A stretch of 64,000 nucleotides of DNA from Sipunculus nudus (lineage: Eukaryota > Annelida > Sipuncula > Golfingiida > Sipunculidae). The position numbers were made by a program, and so were the translations under genes. Below are positions 56,901 through 64,000 of this stretch, in pieces. Within the stretch, counting starts at the first letter, position 1, and each line of letters starts with the position of its first letter. The stretch lies in NCBI GenBank assembly GCA_026874595.1, contig CM049306.1, forward strand, positions 72,847,642 to 72,911,641, given 5' to 3'. The notes under the pieces are model-generated. The model searched no databases. It was not told the origin of the DNA and worked only from the letters and a program-made list of their open reading frames with translations.

Positions 56901-59859
56901 AGGGTAGGTGGAAGGTTGAACCAAAGTTGATTGTGACTGAAAACTAAGATGTAAAAGATGGGGTAGGACACAGCCTGGTCTATAAGGGTTTGGGCTTCAG
57001 AGCGAAAGGTCCCTGGTTCATATCCTGCAGCACCTCAATGGCAGAATGGTGAAATCTCACTAAACTCAGAGATTCACCCTAATGTCTTAACAACAGGTTA
57101 AGACTTCTAAATTATTCCATACAACCTGTAATCCAAAAAATTTAATAATAACATATCATCCTTATTGCATAGATACCTTCATCCTCATTCAATAGACAGT
57201 GCCAAAATGGGGCATGGACCTATCTTTGAAATATAAACAGTAAGACCGACCAAGCCTTTAAAACTCCAAGGTGGACAGTTACAAACAGTGCTTGATCCAT
57301 GATAACCTGGCATCACAAGGGGATTATAATTTATAATTTCTCTTCTACTTTTCTGACACTAACAAGAAGAAGAGGATGAAATTTTAACCAAGCTGTCACA
57401 TGACAAAACTATCCCCAATAACACACATTTTCTGGAGCACTGAACATTGTTTAGCACACGCCAAGCCCCCCAAACACACCAGATTTAGAGGATTTTCTGT
57501 ATGGAGCCCTCTAAAAAATGACCAGCAGTTCGAGTCAGTTCTACTTTCTAACGCAAGCCAGACAGCATCAAGCGCAGCTTCATATGGGTGCAAACGGCAA
57601 AACTCAACTGTCACGCGAGTGTTTGAGCATGTAGGCAAGGGGGAATCCAATAAATCTGGACCGCGCTGGATTGAAGTATTTATCTGCGTGTAAACCCAAT
57701 GCAGCTTGTAGGCTGGGAAGCTTATTTGACAGGTTAGCCCATTCTAAATGGTCACTTAGCCCGGCACAGTGTGAACCACAGGAGCTCGACACAATGTCAA
57801 CAAACATTGGCCTGGGTGACAATTAGAGGGAAACAGGGCTACTGTCCACACCAGCTTTACTGTCAGCTTATCACTAACTGAACGTGTTTATCCTTGCTTT
57901 GAGGGGTTTCACACCTTAAATAAACCATCTAGTCCTAACAAAACATGTTATTTTGATCTTCAATCTATTCACTTCCATAACTTAGCGAGATGTGAACACC
58001 AGATAAAATGTGGCCCACTCAACATTTATTTGGACCAGTCTCGCGCCACAATTTTCTAGTGTAAATGGGGCTAATATCATCTCTAATAGTTTGAGACTGC
58101 CTTCTGTGGTCTAGGGATAGAGCATTGGACTCAAAGCCAGAAGGTCTTGAGTTCAAATCTCAGCTGAGGAACTGTGATATTTTCACTCTGCAGGCTAAAT
58201 GGGAAAGAAGTGCCCATTAGCCATGTATCTCTCACAAATGAGTGCATCCACATGTGCAGTAGACACTGGGCCTGGGTGACTCCTGGACACAAAATAACAT
58301 AATAGGAAGTGAGTACTGCTGCCCTGTATAGTAGTAAAAACCCAGATTGGAACTCTGCAGATGCACACACTTAGAATAAGAATTAGATAAAAGAGCCTGA
58401 ATAGTTAAGGCAATTAACTCCACTAAAAAATTCTATGACAGTTTGCTGTATAATATTGCACATAACATGAGCAAAGTGTCAGCATATGTAATGGTATATG
58501 TTTGATTTTGTATATATTAATACTTACGTGAAGATGGCGATGAGCAGGTTAAGGAGGAGAACATTGCCGATCAGTAGATAAGCAGCTGTCAGTACCGGTA
58601 CCAGCCAGCTGAACTGAGGACACGGCGTACCATCAGCCTGTATTGTACCGTTACCAAGGCAATCTTCAGTTCTCCCTGAGAAAAATGTATCAATGGTTGT
58701 ATATAACATTAAAGGTTTAGAATTATAACATGAAAATATACATAACCAACATAAATTTTTGAAAATGAGCAAAGATCCCAGCTGAATAAAATTAATTCTA
58801 TGTTATAAATTTGGCAAAAGTGAAAAAATACTTGTTTTGTCATTGATTTTTATATCTATTTTAATCATTTATATATCTTTCATACAATGACAGCTGCTAA
58901 ATATTGTTTTCTGGATTAATTTGGAAAAGTGCAAGTACAACTTCTGTTTAATTTTCACAGAACTCCATTTTAGAAAATCTTTGATGATGAATATTTTTGT
59001 AAATTCATTTGTATGTGGCAAGAGAATTAAAGATTATCTTGCATTGTATTAAATTAAGAAAATATCACTAAATCAGCAAACAGAAAGATTAAATGCAATA
59101 GCATTTAATTTAATACTTTGATTGAATCTGAGCTTTTTAAGCTGCATTATAAATTCTATTAATTCCTTTTATTCTAATCTCTTAGAATTGCACACAAAAT
59201 TATATCAAACAAACATTATACCATACTGGATTAAAAAAAATCAACAACAGTTCACTGTACTGTATTTTGCCAGGCTGACTGCATGACTGTAATTGCTGCC
59301 ACCAGGAGGGAATGCATTCTTCCCAATTTGTGTGTGTATTGTGTATTTTCTTTTTCAAAAAATAATTTACAAAATCATAACTGGAATCTCACAAAAATTA
59401 TAGGGCATTTTGAGAATTGGCCAATGAAGAGCCAAATAGATTTTGATATGGGTCCGGCACATAAACCGGATAAGGATCATCATCAAGGAATATTCACAAA
59501 TGTACAGTCACTTATCCACAATTGAACCTAGGAACATGGAACATGGAATACGTGAAAGCAGACATGGTTTTGGAAACATCCCACAATTTAGGGACCCTCA
59601 ACATGGTGGAGGCTTGCATTTCTTAAAATGCACATTTCTCGTTTTACCAGAGATTTAACTTAGTTACCTGAAAGTGTAACCTACCTTCAAGTTCTTCTAG
59701 ATAAAGCTCCCCATATATCTGCCAGTATGGGTAATAAAATATGTCTTTAAGGATGAGAAAGTATGGCTCTCTGACAGGGTACATCAAGCTCTGAGTGGAG
59801 ATACCATATGCCAAAAGAAACACTAGCAATATGGCGATGTACAGGGACAGCTCGATGAT
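47234..59859 (-). CDS. trpm: TRPM-family cation channel, 3' part (six exons)
   Basis: The join is 59859-59685, 58675-58528, 56371-56193, 49795-49663, 49187-48986, 47977-47234. All introns are GT-AG and all split codons close in frame, giving about 526 residues. The product would be a plasma or intracellular membrane cation channel. Order: a membrane helix (S5 region), pore helix and filter region PYWQIYGELYLEEL, a pore-loop Cys pair enclosing an NGT sequon, S6 ending LLLNLLIAIF, and a TRP helix starting IWKF. Next is a post-TRP segment LTESQISMLQVFEKE, matching the TRPM C-terminal coiled-coil region, then a long Ser/Lys-rich tail. There is no kinase or NUDT9-type domain. Upstream exons lie beyond the window. 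The subgroup is not resolved: LLNLLIA and the Cys pair recall TRPM2/8, while YGE recalls TRPM1/3/6/7. Confidence 0.93.
47978..48985 (-). other. TRPM last intron
   Basis: GT-AG intron of 1,008 bp. Apart from the SINE at 48598-48853 it holds AT-rich DNA with nothing recognised. Confidence 0.85.
48598..48853 (-). repeat. tRNA-derived SINE in TRPM intron
   Basis: On the minus strand the head reads GGCCTAGGGGATAAGC (A-box-like) and, about 35 bp later, GGAGTTCCAATC (B-box-like). A body with CTCTGCAGGCTTAATATG follows and is shared with the SINE at 58098. It is spaced like pol III promoter boxes but lacks a foldable tRNA. Confidence 0.6.
48986..49187 (-). CDS. trpm: TRPM exon: coiled coil and Ser/Arg linker
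   Basis: One base plus 67 codons. VDEMSKLIEEERLLEQQHYE continues the helix, then LSPRSSRLRRHSVSLTKENV resembles a basophilic kinase target region (RRHS). The donor is GTTGGT, weaker than the others, and the exon ends on a codon boundary. Confidence 0.88.
49424..49650 (+). repeat. Degenerate GTGCATAATACGCCC repeat, copy in short intron
   Basis: AACAAGAGCACTGCAGGGGTGC is followed by ATAATACGCCC and a TGACCTCATTA block. The order and words match the longer family at 55085-56085. It lies in the intron between exons 49795-49663 and 49187-48986, but mostly upstream of the latter. Confidence 0.6.
49663..49795 (-). CDS. trpm: TRPM exon: post-TRP coiled-coil entry
   Basis: Two bases, 43 codons, two bases. 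HILTESQISMLQVFEKEACK matches the LTEEQ..LQ.FEE pattern of TRPM C termini, followed by a charged helix with KRKRADRDDIKKQI. Donor GTGAGT. The preceding intron (56192 to 49796) contains a 3.6-kb DIRS element. Confidence 0.9.
50538..50779 (+). repeat. DIRS element 1, left terminal repeat
   Basis: It starts with a C homopolymer and CATTCCCTCCCTGTGAATG. The inner part is an inverted match to 54003-54119, and the outer part differs from the right end, as in DIRS elements. It is almost the same as 60291-60525. Confidence 0.85.
50780..52184 (-). pseudogene. DIRS RT/RNase H, frameshifted (element 1)
   Basis: RT motifs in order: EEAIHSMLDKRAIFEVSPST, GFYSRLFLVLKPHGRWRPFI and DLKRLN (about 52100-51950), then after frame changes FRALLFGINVAPW and the catalytic LPYLDDWF (51610-51635). 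RNase H follows with VYTDASLLGWDAHLADLG (about 51165-51110), ELRAVHRAIS and RTDNTTVVAYINRQGG (about 51000-50950), typical of DIRS. Several frameshifts separate the pieces, so no complete protein is made. No methyltransferase or recombinase domain follows. Confidence 0.88.
52185..53880 (-). pseudogene. DIRS gag-like ORF1, frameshifted (element 1)
   Basis: An ATG at 53880 opens a Cys-rich start (MENPSYCATC, then in another frame CHNDSCQGPCFYC) compatible with a zinc-binding N terminus. It is followed by a Pro/Ser-rich middle and a conserved end, DRRLSDLEGLGRQAAGMVND, that recurs in the second element at about 63910-63980. Open pieces lie at 53459-52878, 52959-52474 and 52616-52185. The assignment as gag rests on position before RT. 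Confidence 0.7.
54003..54179 (-). repeat. DIRS element 1, right terminal repeat
   Basis: It is an inverted match to the left terminal repeat except for its outermost about 50 bp (ending TTTACGTAATAAAAC). The complement of that outer part is found in the internal complementary region of element 2 at 60598-60644. Confidence 0.85.
54240..54990 (+). repeat. AAGTCTGAGTC-rich repeat with 131-bp duplication
   Basis: Short AAGTC/GAGTC words pervade the stretch. A segment with ATGACTTGGCTTAGACTGG and ATTTCTCGAGTTCT recurs at 54691 and 54822, 131 bp apart, each ending in a run like CCCTAAAAAACGGGGGGACC. Confidence 0.75.
55080..56085 (+). repeat. Degenerate GACCTCTGACCT tandem repeat in TRPM intron
   Basis: It starts with CAAGAGCACCGCAAATGGTGC (hairpin GCACC/GGTGC) and ATAATAC. 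Diverged units of roughly 150 bp follow, each with GTGACCTCTGACCTCATTAA, ATATGC and CATGAAAATCCAT. It ends near GGTATACCATAATACGTCCC, an inverted echo of the start. A related short copy is at 49424. Confidence 0.7.
56193..56371 (-). CDS. trpm: TRPM exon: TRP helix
   Basis: One base, 59 codons, one base. HIFDDVEANSIQIWKF leads into the TRP helix, then YFLVVEYDSKPGLAPPFIIF and a basic CCKKKTR end. The usual WKFQR of TRPM TRP helices reads WKFGM here, an unusual substitution. Donor GTGAGT. Confidence 0.95.
56965..57110 (+). repeat. tRNA-derived SINE-like element
   Basis: The A-box-like AGCCTGGTCTATAAGGG and the B-box-like CCTGGTTCATATCC are spaced as in tRNA genes, followed by CACCTCAATGGCAGAATGG. 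It does not fold as a complete tRNA by eye. The 3' end is not defined. Confidence 0.45.
57111..58097. other. TRPM intron sequence, nothing recognised
   Basis: This is part of the intron between exons 58675-58528 and 56371-56193. Open frames at 57396-57693 on both strands lack motifs and splice context. Confidence 0.5.
58098..58335 (+). repeat. tRNA-derived SINE, same family as 48598
   Basis: TGTGGTCTAGGGATAGAGCA (A-box-like) and GAGTTCAAATCTC (B-box-like) are followed by a body with CACTCTGCAGGCTAAATGGG and GTGCCCAT, shared with the minus-strand SINE at 48598-48853. The anticodon arm is not intact, so a functional tRNA is unlikely. Confidence 0.65.
58528..58675 (-). CDS. trpm: TRPM exon: pore loop and S6
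   Basis: Two bases, 48 codons, two bases. EDCLGNGTIQADGTPC holds two cysteines with an N-glycosylation sequon (NGT) between them, an arrangement also seen in TRPM8-type pore loops. It is followed by FSWLVPVLTAAYLLIG and the S6 signature LLLNLLIAIF. Donor GTAAGT. Confidence 0.95.
58676..59684. other. TRPM intron, nothing recognised
   Basis: AT-rich GT-AG intron of 1,009 bp. No repeat or alternative exon was identified. Confidence 0.7.
59685..59859 (-). CDS. trpm: TRPM exon: membrane helix and pore helix
   Basis: 58 codons plus one base. IIELSLYIAILLVFLLAYGI is a hydrophobic helix (S5), followed by KDIFYYPYWQIYGELYLEEL, which is the pore helix and acidic filter region. The acceptor is TTTTTTCAG and the donor GTAGGT. 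It starts in phase 0, so the preceding exon should end on a codon boundary. Confidence 0.93.
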
Positions 59860-60290
59860 CTGAAAAAATAAACATCAAATCAGAATACATAGTATATCAC
59901 AGTATTATGACACACTTAAATATTGTTCATCTGTTATTTATCATCCCTCACATTAAAAGTATAACAGAAGAACCAAGATTTTCTGAATGGCAAAGAAAAT
60001 CTTTTTAATTATCAAGTTCACTGAAATTAAATAGTTTTGAAATGAACAATTTTTGCATAAGCACATGCAGAGTTACATATAAACACATATTTTCAAGATA
60101 TTTTTCATCATGAATATTTGAATTACATAATGATTTATTAATTTATAAATATAGATGAATATATATAATAATATTCTTTCAACTTTAGCAAAGGTTTAAT
60201 ATTTCAGTTACTAATTTTCATGTTCCAATAAAGCAATCACAATCACAATTTGATAAAAACCCTCCCCACAAACCCAAAGATCTGATGAAA
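59860..60290. other. TRPM intron, 3' portion
   Basis: AT-rich sequence between the first exon seen and the DIRS element. No exon was recognised. Confidence 0.6.
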
Positions 60291-60525
60291 TCCCCCCCAT
60301 TCCCTCCCTGTGAATGGTGGTTTTGTTAGTAAACTGTTGTGAGCTTTTCTGTATTAATGAGAATTTTCTCTGTTAAAGTTTATACGCCAGAGTAAGCCAA
60401 CCGAAAATTTTCCCTTATTGGGCCTATTATCGCCCATCCCGCCTCGTTCCCGTGTATCTAGGTCACACTTCCGTTACCCATAATCACATTTTCGAAGGCG
60501 TAAGGAAGAGGACTGGGAGGGAGCA
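60291..60525 (+). repeat. DIRS element 2, terminal repeat
   Basis: It carries CATTCCCTCCCTGTGAATGG, then TATACGCCAGAGTAAGCC and GGGCCTATTATCGCCC, as in element 1. It keeps GCCTCGTTCC after CGCCCATCCC, which element 1 lost from its left copy. Confidence 0.9.
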
Positions 60526-60531
60526 ATGTTT

Positions 60532-60644
60532 GTAATACAGAAAAGCTCACAACAGTTTACTAACAAAACCACCATTCACAGGGAGGGAATGGGGGGGTTT
60601 TATTACGTAAACATAATTGTGAGCTGTTTCTGTATTAATGAGAA
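60532..60644 (-). repeat. DIRS internal complementary region (ICR)
   Basis: 60532-60597 is the inverted copy of the outer left end (60292-60357). Directly joined to it, 60598-60644 is the inverted copy of an outer right end as seen in element 1 (54133-54179). The junction thus reads, inverted, as right end plus left end (ATAAAAC then CCCCCCATTCC). That is the expected DIRS ICR, used to join ends of the circular intermediate. Confidence 0.88.
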
Positions 60645-60674
60645 AAAAACAGACATGCCTTGGGGAGGGAGCAC

Positions 60675-62200
60675 CTACCTGTAACGCTGGAACGAGGAAT
60701 CACAGTGCTGTGAAGGAGCAGCGGACGACGTAGGTGGCGGAACCGACGGAGAGGAAGAAGATGGCCTGGAAAATTGTAGGACCTCACCCGAGGCGAACAC
60801 AGGGCCCATGGAGGAGAGGCCCGAAGCCTGGAGCGGAACAACAGTCAGATAGAAGCGTGTGAACGGAGATGGGGATATCCAGTATCCCATCTGGACCAAC
60901 TGATTAGGTGAGATCCTGGAGAAATGGGCCAAGGAAGTCGAAGTAGCTCGAATGTCATGGGCCTTGAAGTGAAGTTGGTCTAATGTGGAATGAGAAGCTG
61001 ATTCATATGCGGCGACGATAGTAGCGTGAGTCATGCACTAATGGTGAAAGGGCTAATCACCGAATCGGAAGATGTGACTTTTGTAGAAATAAACAACTTA
61101 TTGCGCCCCCCCCCCCCCCCCCCCCGTAAAGAAGGAGGAGCGTGTGGATAATTACGCAACGCACGAACCGGGCAAATGGTAGCCCCATAACGGTACTGAC
61201 CGTTAGGGAGGGCCAGAACGTGCCAAGCAGACAGGGGTCATCGAAATTGTGATAATTCCTATAAAATCCGGCGGAAAATGTAGAGTGGCCAACGAACCGT
61301 CGGCCGCAATTTGCGTGAATTACGAATCAGCCACGAGGGCATGAAGCTCAGAACGGCGACCAGCCGAGGCAAGAGCAAGGAGGAAAACCGTTTTCCGAGA
61401 CAAATGGAGAAGATGGGCCGAACGCAACGGCTCATAAGGGGGTACCCGGAGGTGACATAAGACGATGTCCAGGCGCCAGGAAGGCGCAACATACCGTGGA
61501 CGAGACGCACGGGCATGAACCCCCTTGAGAAAGTCCGACACCAACGGGTGATGAAGGACACGATCGTGACCCAGCGGACGGAGCACCGACAGCAGGGCTG
61601 CGCGATAGCCACGCATAGAGGGATAGGATAAATGTTGATCCGGTAGTAAGAACACGAAAAATCCAAAACAGCCGCAAGCGACGGATCTAAAGGGGAGATG
61701 CCGCGGGAAGACGGCCACTCCGGGAAGAGACGCCACCGGGAGTCGTAGATGCGGTCCGAAAAACGGCGACGGGGAGCCGAGGCAAGGAGAGCAGCCGGAC
61801 TTGAAATGCCCTGATCCTTGAGGTGTCCGAAGAGAGCACGCATGCGCATAGAGGGCACGACCGAAACGGGCGCCGCGCTCGAGGGAACGATGGGAGCGCG
61901 ATGCGGAGCCGTAGTATAAGCGGGGGGCGAGAGAGAAGCGAGCGCCACAGAGGAAACCATGGAGCCGCAGGATGAAACGGAACGATGAGAAGCAGGGTAG
62001 TCTGGTCAGCGCGGGACAAGCGGAGGAGGACACAGCGGATGAGCGGAGGCGCCGGAAACGCAAAGAGAAACCGTTGAGACCACCAGGACGGCGGCTTGTC
62101 CGGGAGACGGTCGCGAGGGTGACGTAGACGCGTCTCGGAAGGCACGAGAGCGGGGGGGAACGGAAAATCGAACAGATCGAAGTCCGGCCGCCCCAGGCGA
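60675..62200 (-). pseudogene. DIRS tyrosine recombinase, broken (element 2)
   Basis: Pieces in order on the minus strand: MRGYRAALLSVLRPLGHDRV and FLKGVHARASRPRY (core-binding region), then KTVFLLALASAGRRSELHAL, holding the first catalytic Arg. In a second frame comes ICPVRALRNYPHAP (about 61175-61130). A G homopolymer (61107-61128) interrupts next. LFISTKVTSSDSVISPFTIS follows, then KAHDIRATSTSLAHFSRIS with the H..R pair, and WISPSPFTRFYL with the expected catalytic Tyr. At least two frame changes make it inactive. Confidence 0.87.
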
Positions 62201-63470
62201 GCGAAAACACTCCGAATAAGGAGTGGAAGGAGCGGTGGGGAAGGAAGAGACGCCGGATGACGGGAAAGGGCGTCCGCTAGGACGTTCGACATGCCCGGAA
62301 GATGGGATGCACGAACTGAAGCCCGGAGAGAGAGGCATAGATCGAACAAAAGGTAAGTCTCCTGCATGAGCGAGGGAGACCGAGTACCGCCCTGCTTGTA
62401 GATATAGGCCACAACCGTGGGATTGTCGGTCCGGATGAGAATGTGATGTCCAATCAAGCGGGGAGACCAGTGGGAGATCGCGCGACGGACGGCACGCAGT
62501 ACGAGGATATTGATATGGAGCAGACGTTCCGACGGGGACCATATCCCGGAAGCGCGAAGATTGGCGAGATGGGCCCCCCAACCGAGGAGAGACGCATCGG
62601 TATAGACGGTGCAATCGACACCCCTGGAAAAAGGAACGCCGCGCAGGAGACAGGAAAGGTCCATCCAGGGACGAAGGGACCGCCAGGTGCGCCGAAACGG
62701 GAGGATCGTAGGACGAACCGAGGTTAACCGGAGAAGGCCGTGACGGCGCAAGATAGACTGAATCGGACGCAGGTACAGGCGGCCGAACGGGATGAAAGAC
62801 GCGGCCCGGTTGAGAGCACCGGGGAGAGAAGCCACGTGAGAAAGGAACGAATCAGGCGGCGGAGAGGGAGAGTCAAATCGCGCGGGAGTGACGCTGCGCC
62901 GGACGCCAAAGCGAGCGTTGCGATGCGGCCGCAGGGACAAGCCAGCGTCCAGATAAGGGAGCACAGAAATGCCAGGTGAACAAAGAAAACACGGGACCGC
63001 GTGAACAAGTATGGGAAAATCCAGGGGGCCACGTGGATCCCGAACGGATGGACCCGGAATGGAAACGTGAATTAGGCATCCGTAAGGTCTATTTTTGAAC
63101 GCACAATCCATCCGCCGAACAATGCGGAGCACAGCATGGATAATGAACATCCGAAACGGGGGCGGACGGATGAATGAAAGGAGGCGCTACAGGTCGATGA
63201 TCGGGCGCCAACGGCCGTGCGGTTCGGGAACAAGAAAAGGCGAGAGTGAAACCCCACGGAGGATGGGGAAACCTCGAAATTGCCCGTTTGTCGAACATAG
63301 AATGAATGGCCTCCACCAAGCGATGCGTTATGCCGGAACAGACGGAGGCGGAGCTAAACGTAAGACGGAACCCGAACTGTAGGGCACCGAGAATGAACCG
63401 CTGTGAGGTGAAACCCGCCCACGCGGGAAAACGGTCGCTGAGCCGAGCGCCGATCGGAGCGAGAGAGGCA
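62200..63470 (-). pseudogene. DIRS RT/RNase H, broken (element 2)
   Basis: RT pieces LVEAIHSMFDKRAI and PPWGFTLAFSCSRT are in one frame (63089-63664), and SVLPYLDAGLSL in another near 62950. The second catalytic Asp of YLDD is Ala here. RNase H has VYTDASLLGWGAHLANL (about 62610-62560), LIRTDNPTVVAYIYKQGGTR (about 62440-62380) and ASHLPGMSNVLADALSR (about 62320-62265), followed by a Pro-rich linker toward the recombinase. Confidence 0.87.
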
Positions 63471-64000
63471 ATTCTTGGTCGAACCTCGGATGGAGGATCG
63501 ACCACGAAAAGGCGGAGAACGGCTGGAACATCCGGAAAGACGTGAAGAGAGAGCAGATGCGCGACGCGGCTGAGCAGAAGCTCCGAAACGGGAGGATCGT
63601 GGAAGGAAGGCCGAGGCGCAAGAGAGGTCGAGCGGAGGCGGGCCAGTTGATCCGAGCGCGCCAAGGTGTAGGCAAAGAGAGGCCGTAATTGGCCGCCAAA
63701 CAGCAGGGAACCGGTAAAGGCGGAGAATAAAGCTTGGTCAACTCCGCCTGAGAAGCTTCGGCTGTAAGTGCTTAAATGACAGAATGCAATTACAACCGGG
63801 AGCCAACGACCTGAATAAACTCAGCGCCAGTATGGGCAGAAGCCGGCCATAAGGCGTGGAGAGTGAGAGTGTCCGGAGAAACGGCGAGCAAGCTAGTGAC
63901 AGCCTGCAAGTCGTTAACCATACCGGCCGCACTCCGGCCGAGCCCCTCCAGATCCGACAGGTGACGATCGGAAAACTGGACAGAGGGTGGTAATAAAGAC
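63400..64000 (-). pseudogene. DIRS gag-like ORF1, 3' part (element 2)
   Basis: The minus-strand peptide around 63985-63890 (SDLEGLGRSAAGMVNDLQAV) matches the end of the ORF1 of element 1. Frames then shift toward the RT start. The 5' part lies outside the window. Confidence 0.65.

Larger units (their letters stand above)
60291..64000 (-). mobile_element. DIRS-like retrotransposon, left-truncated by window end
   Basis: Coding order on the minus strand is gag-like (beyond 64000 to about 63400), RT and RNase H (about 63470-62200), tyrosine recombinase (62200-60675), internal complementary region (60644-60532), and terminal repeat (60525-60291). This is the full DIRS layout, but frames are broken in RT, RNase H and recombinase. 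It is GC-rich relative to its AT-rich surroundings. Its right terminal repeat lies outside the window. It sits in the intron upstream of the first TRPM exon seen, in the same orientation as the gene. Confidence 0.88.

Noticed and set aside
57396-57693. Possible extra TRPM exon on either strand
   Set aside because: The flanking exons already join in phase, and these frames lack proper splice sites and TRPM-like sequence.
58098-58170. A tRNA gene (A and B boxes present)
   Set aside because: Acceptor and anticodon stems do not pair convincingly, and the downstream body is shared with another copy at 48598, so a SINE is the better reading.

Overview
The window is metazoan nuclear DNA from an invertebrate. 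It carries spliced GT-AG exons of an animal TRPM ion channel, AT-rich introns, tRNA-derived SINEs, hAT, Tc1-like and pogo-like DNA transposons, DIRS-type retrotransposons and long satellite arrays. Repeat ends with a terminal hairpin (32.2 and 41.6 kb) resemble families I remember from molluscs, so a mollusc or other lophotrochozoan is my best guess, but the sequence does not prove it. No bacterial-type gene, rRNA, functional tRNA or CRISPR array was seen. || Layout: 1-2.5 kb is unannotated AT-rich DNA ending in a 63/189-bp minisatellite. Bases 2512-18950 form one giant fold-back element. It has near-identical terminal inverted repeats, a perfect 9-bp target duplication (ATACTGGGA), and an interior made entirely of about 170-bp tandem repeats that run one way to 7462 and the opposite way after it. 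19-29 kb holds a Tc1/mariner-like element with subterminal motif clusters and a nested solo LTR, a small hAT-like element, and a 2.7-kb hAT element with a transposase gene broken by one in-frame stop. 29-32 kb holds a non-autonomous hAT with a perfect 8-bp duplication, sitting in one copy of a duplicated block. 32.2-41.6 kb is bounded by two hairpin-ended repeat termini facing opposite ways and contains a pogo/Tigger transposase remnant and three satellite families (about 277, 340 and 336 bp) that share the palindrome GGTGGCGCCACC. || 43.6-64 kb: the only host gene I can support is the 3' part of a TRPM channel on the minus strand. Six exons (59859-59685, 58675-58528, 56371-56193, 49795-49663, 49187-48986, 47977-47234) join with matching phases into about 526 residues. 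They cover the end of S5 or its linker, the pore, S6, the TRP helix, a coiled-coil region and a Ser/Lys-rich tail; upstream exons lie beyond the window. Its introns hold three SINEs, degenerate tandem repeats and two DIRS-like retrotransposons in the same orientation as the gene. One (50538-54179) has lost its tyrosine recombinase and internal complementary region. The other (60291 to the window end) keeps both, but its reading frames are broken. || The most unusual object is the 16.4-kb fold-back element: a giant, spacer-free, asymmetric satellite palindrome whose termini carry the same outward-reading open frame of about 63 codons.
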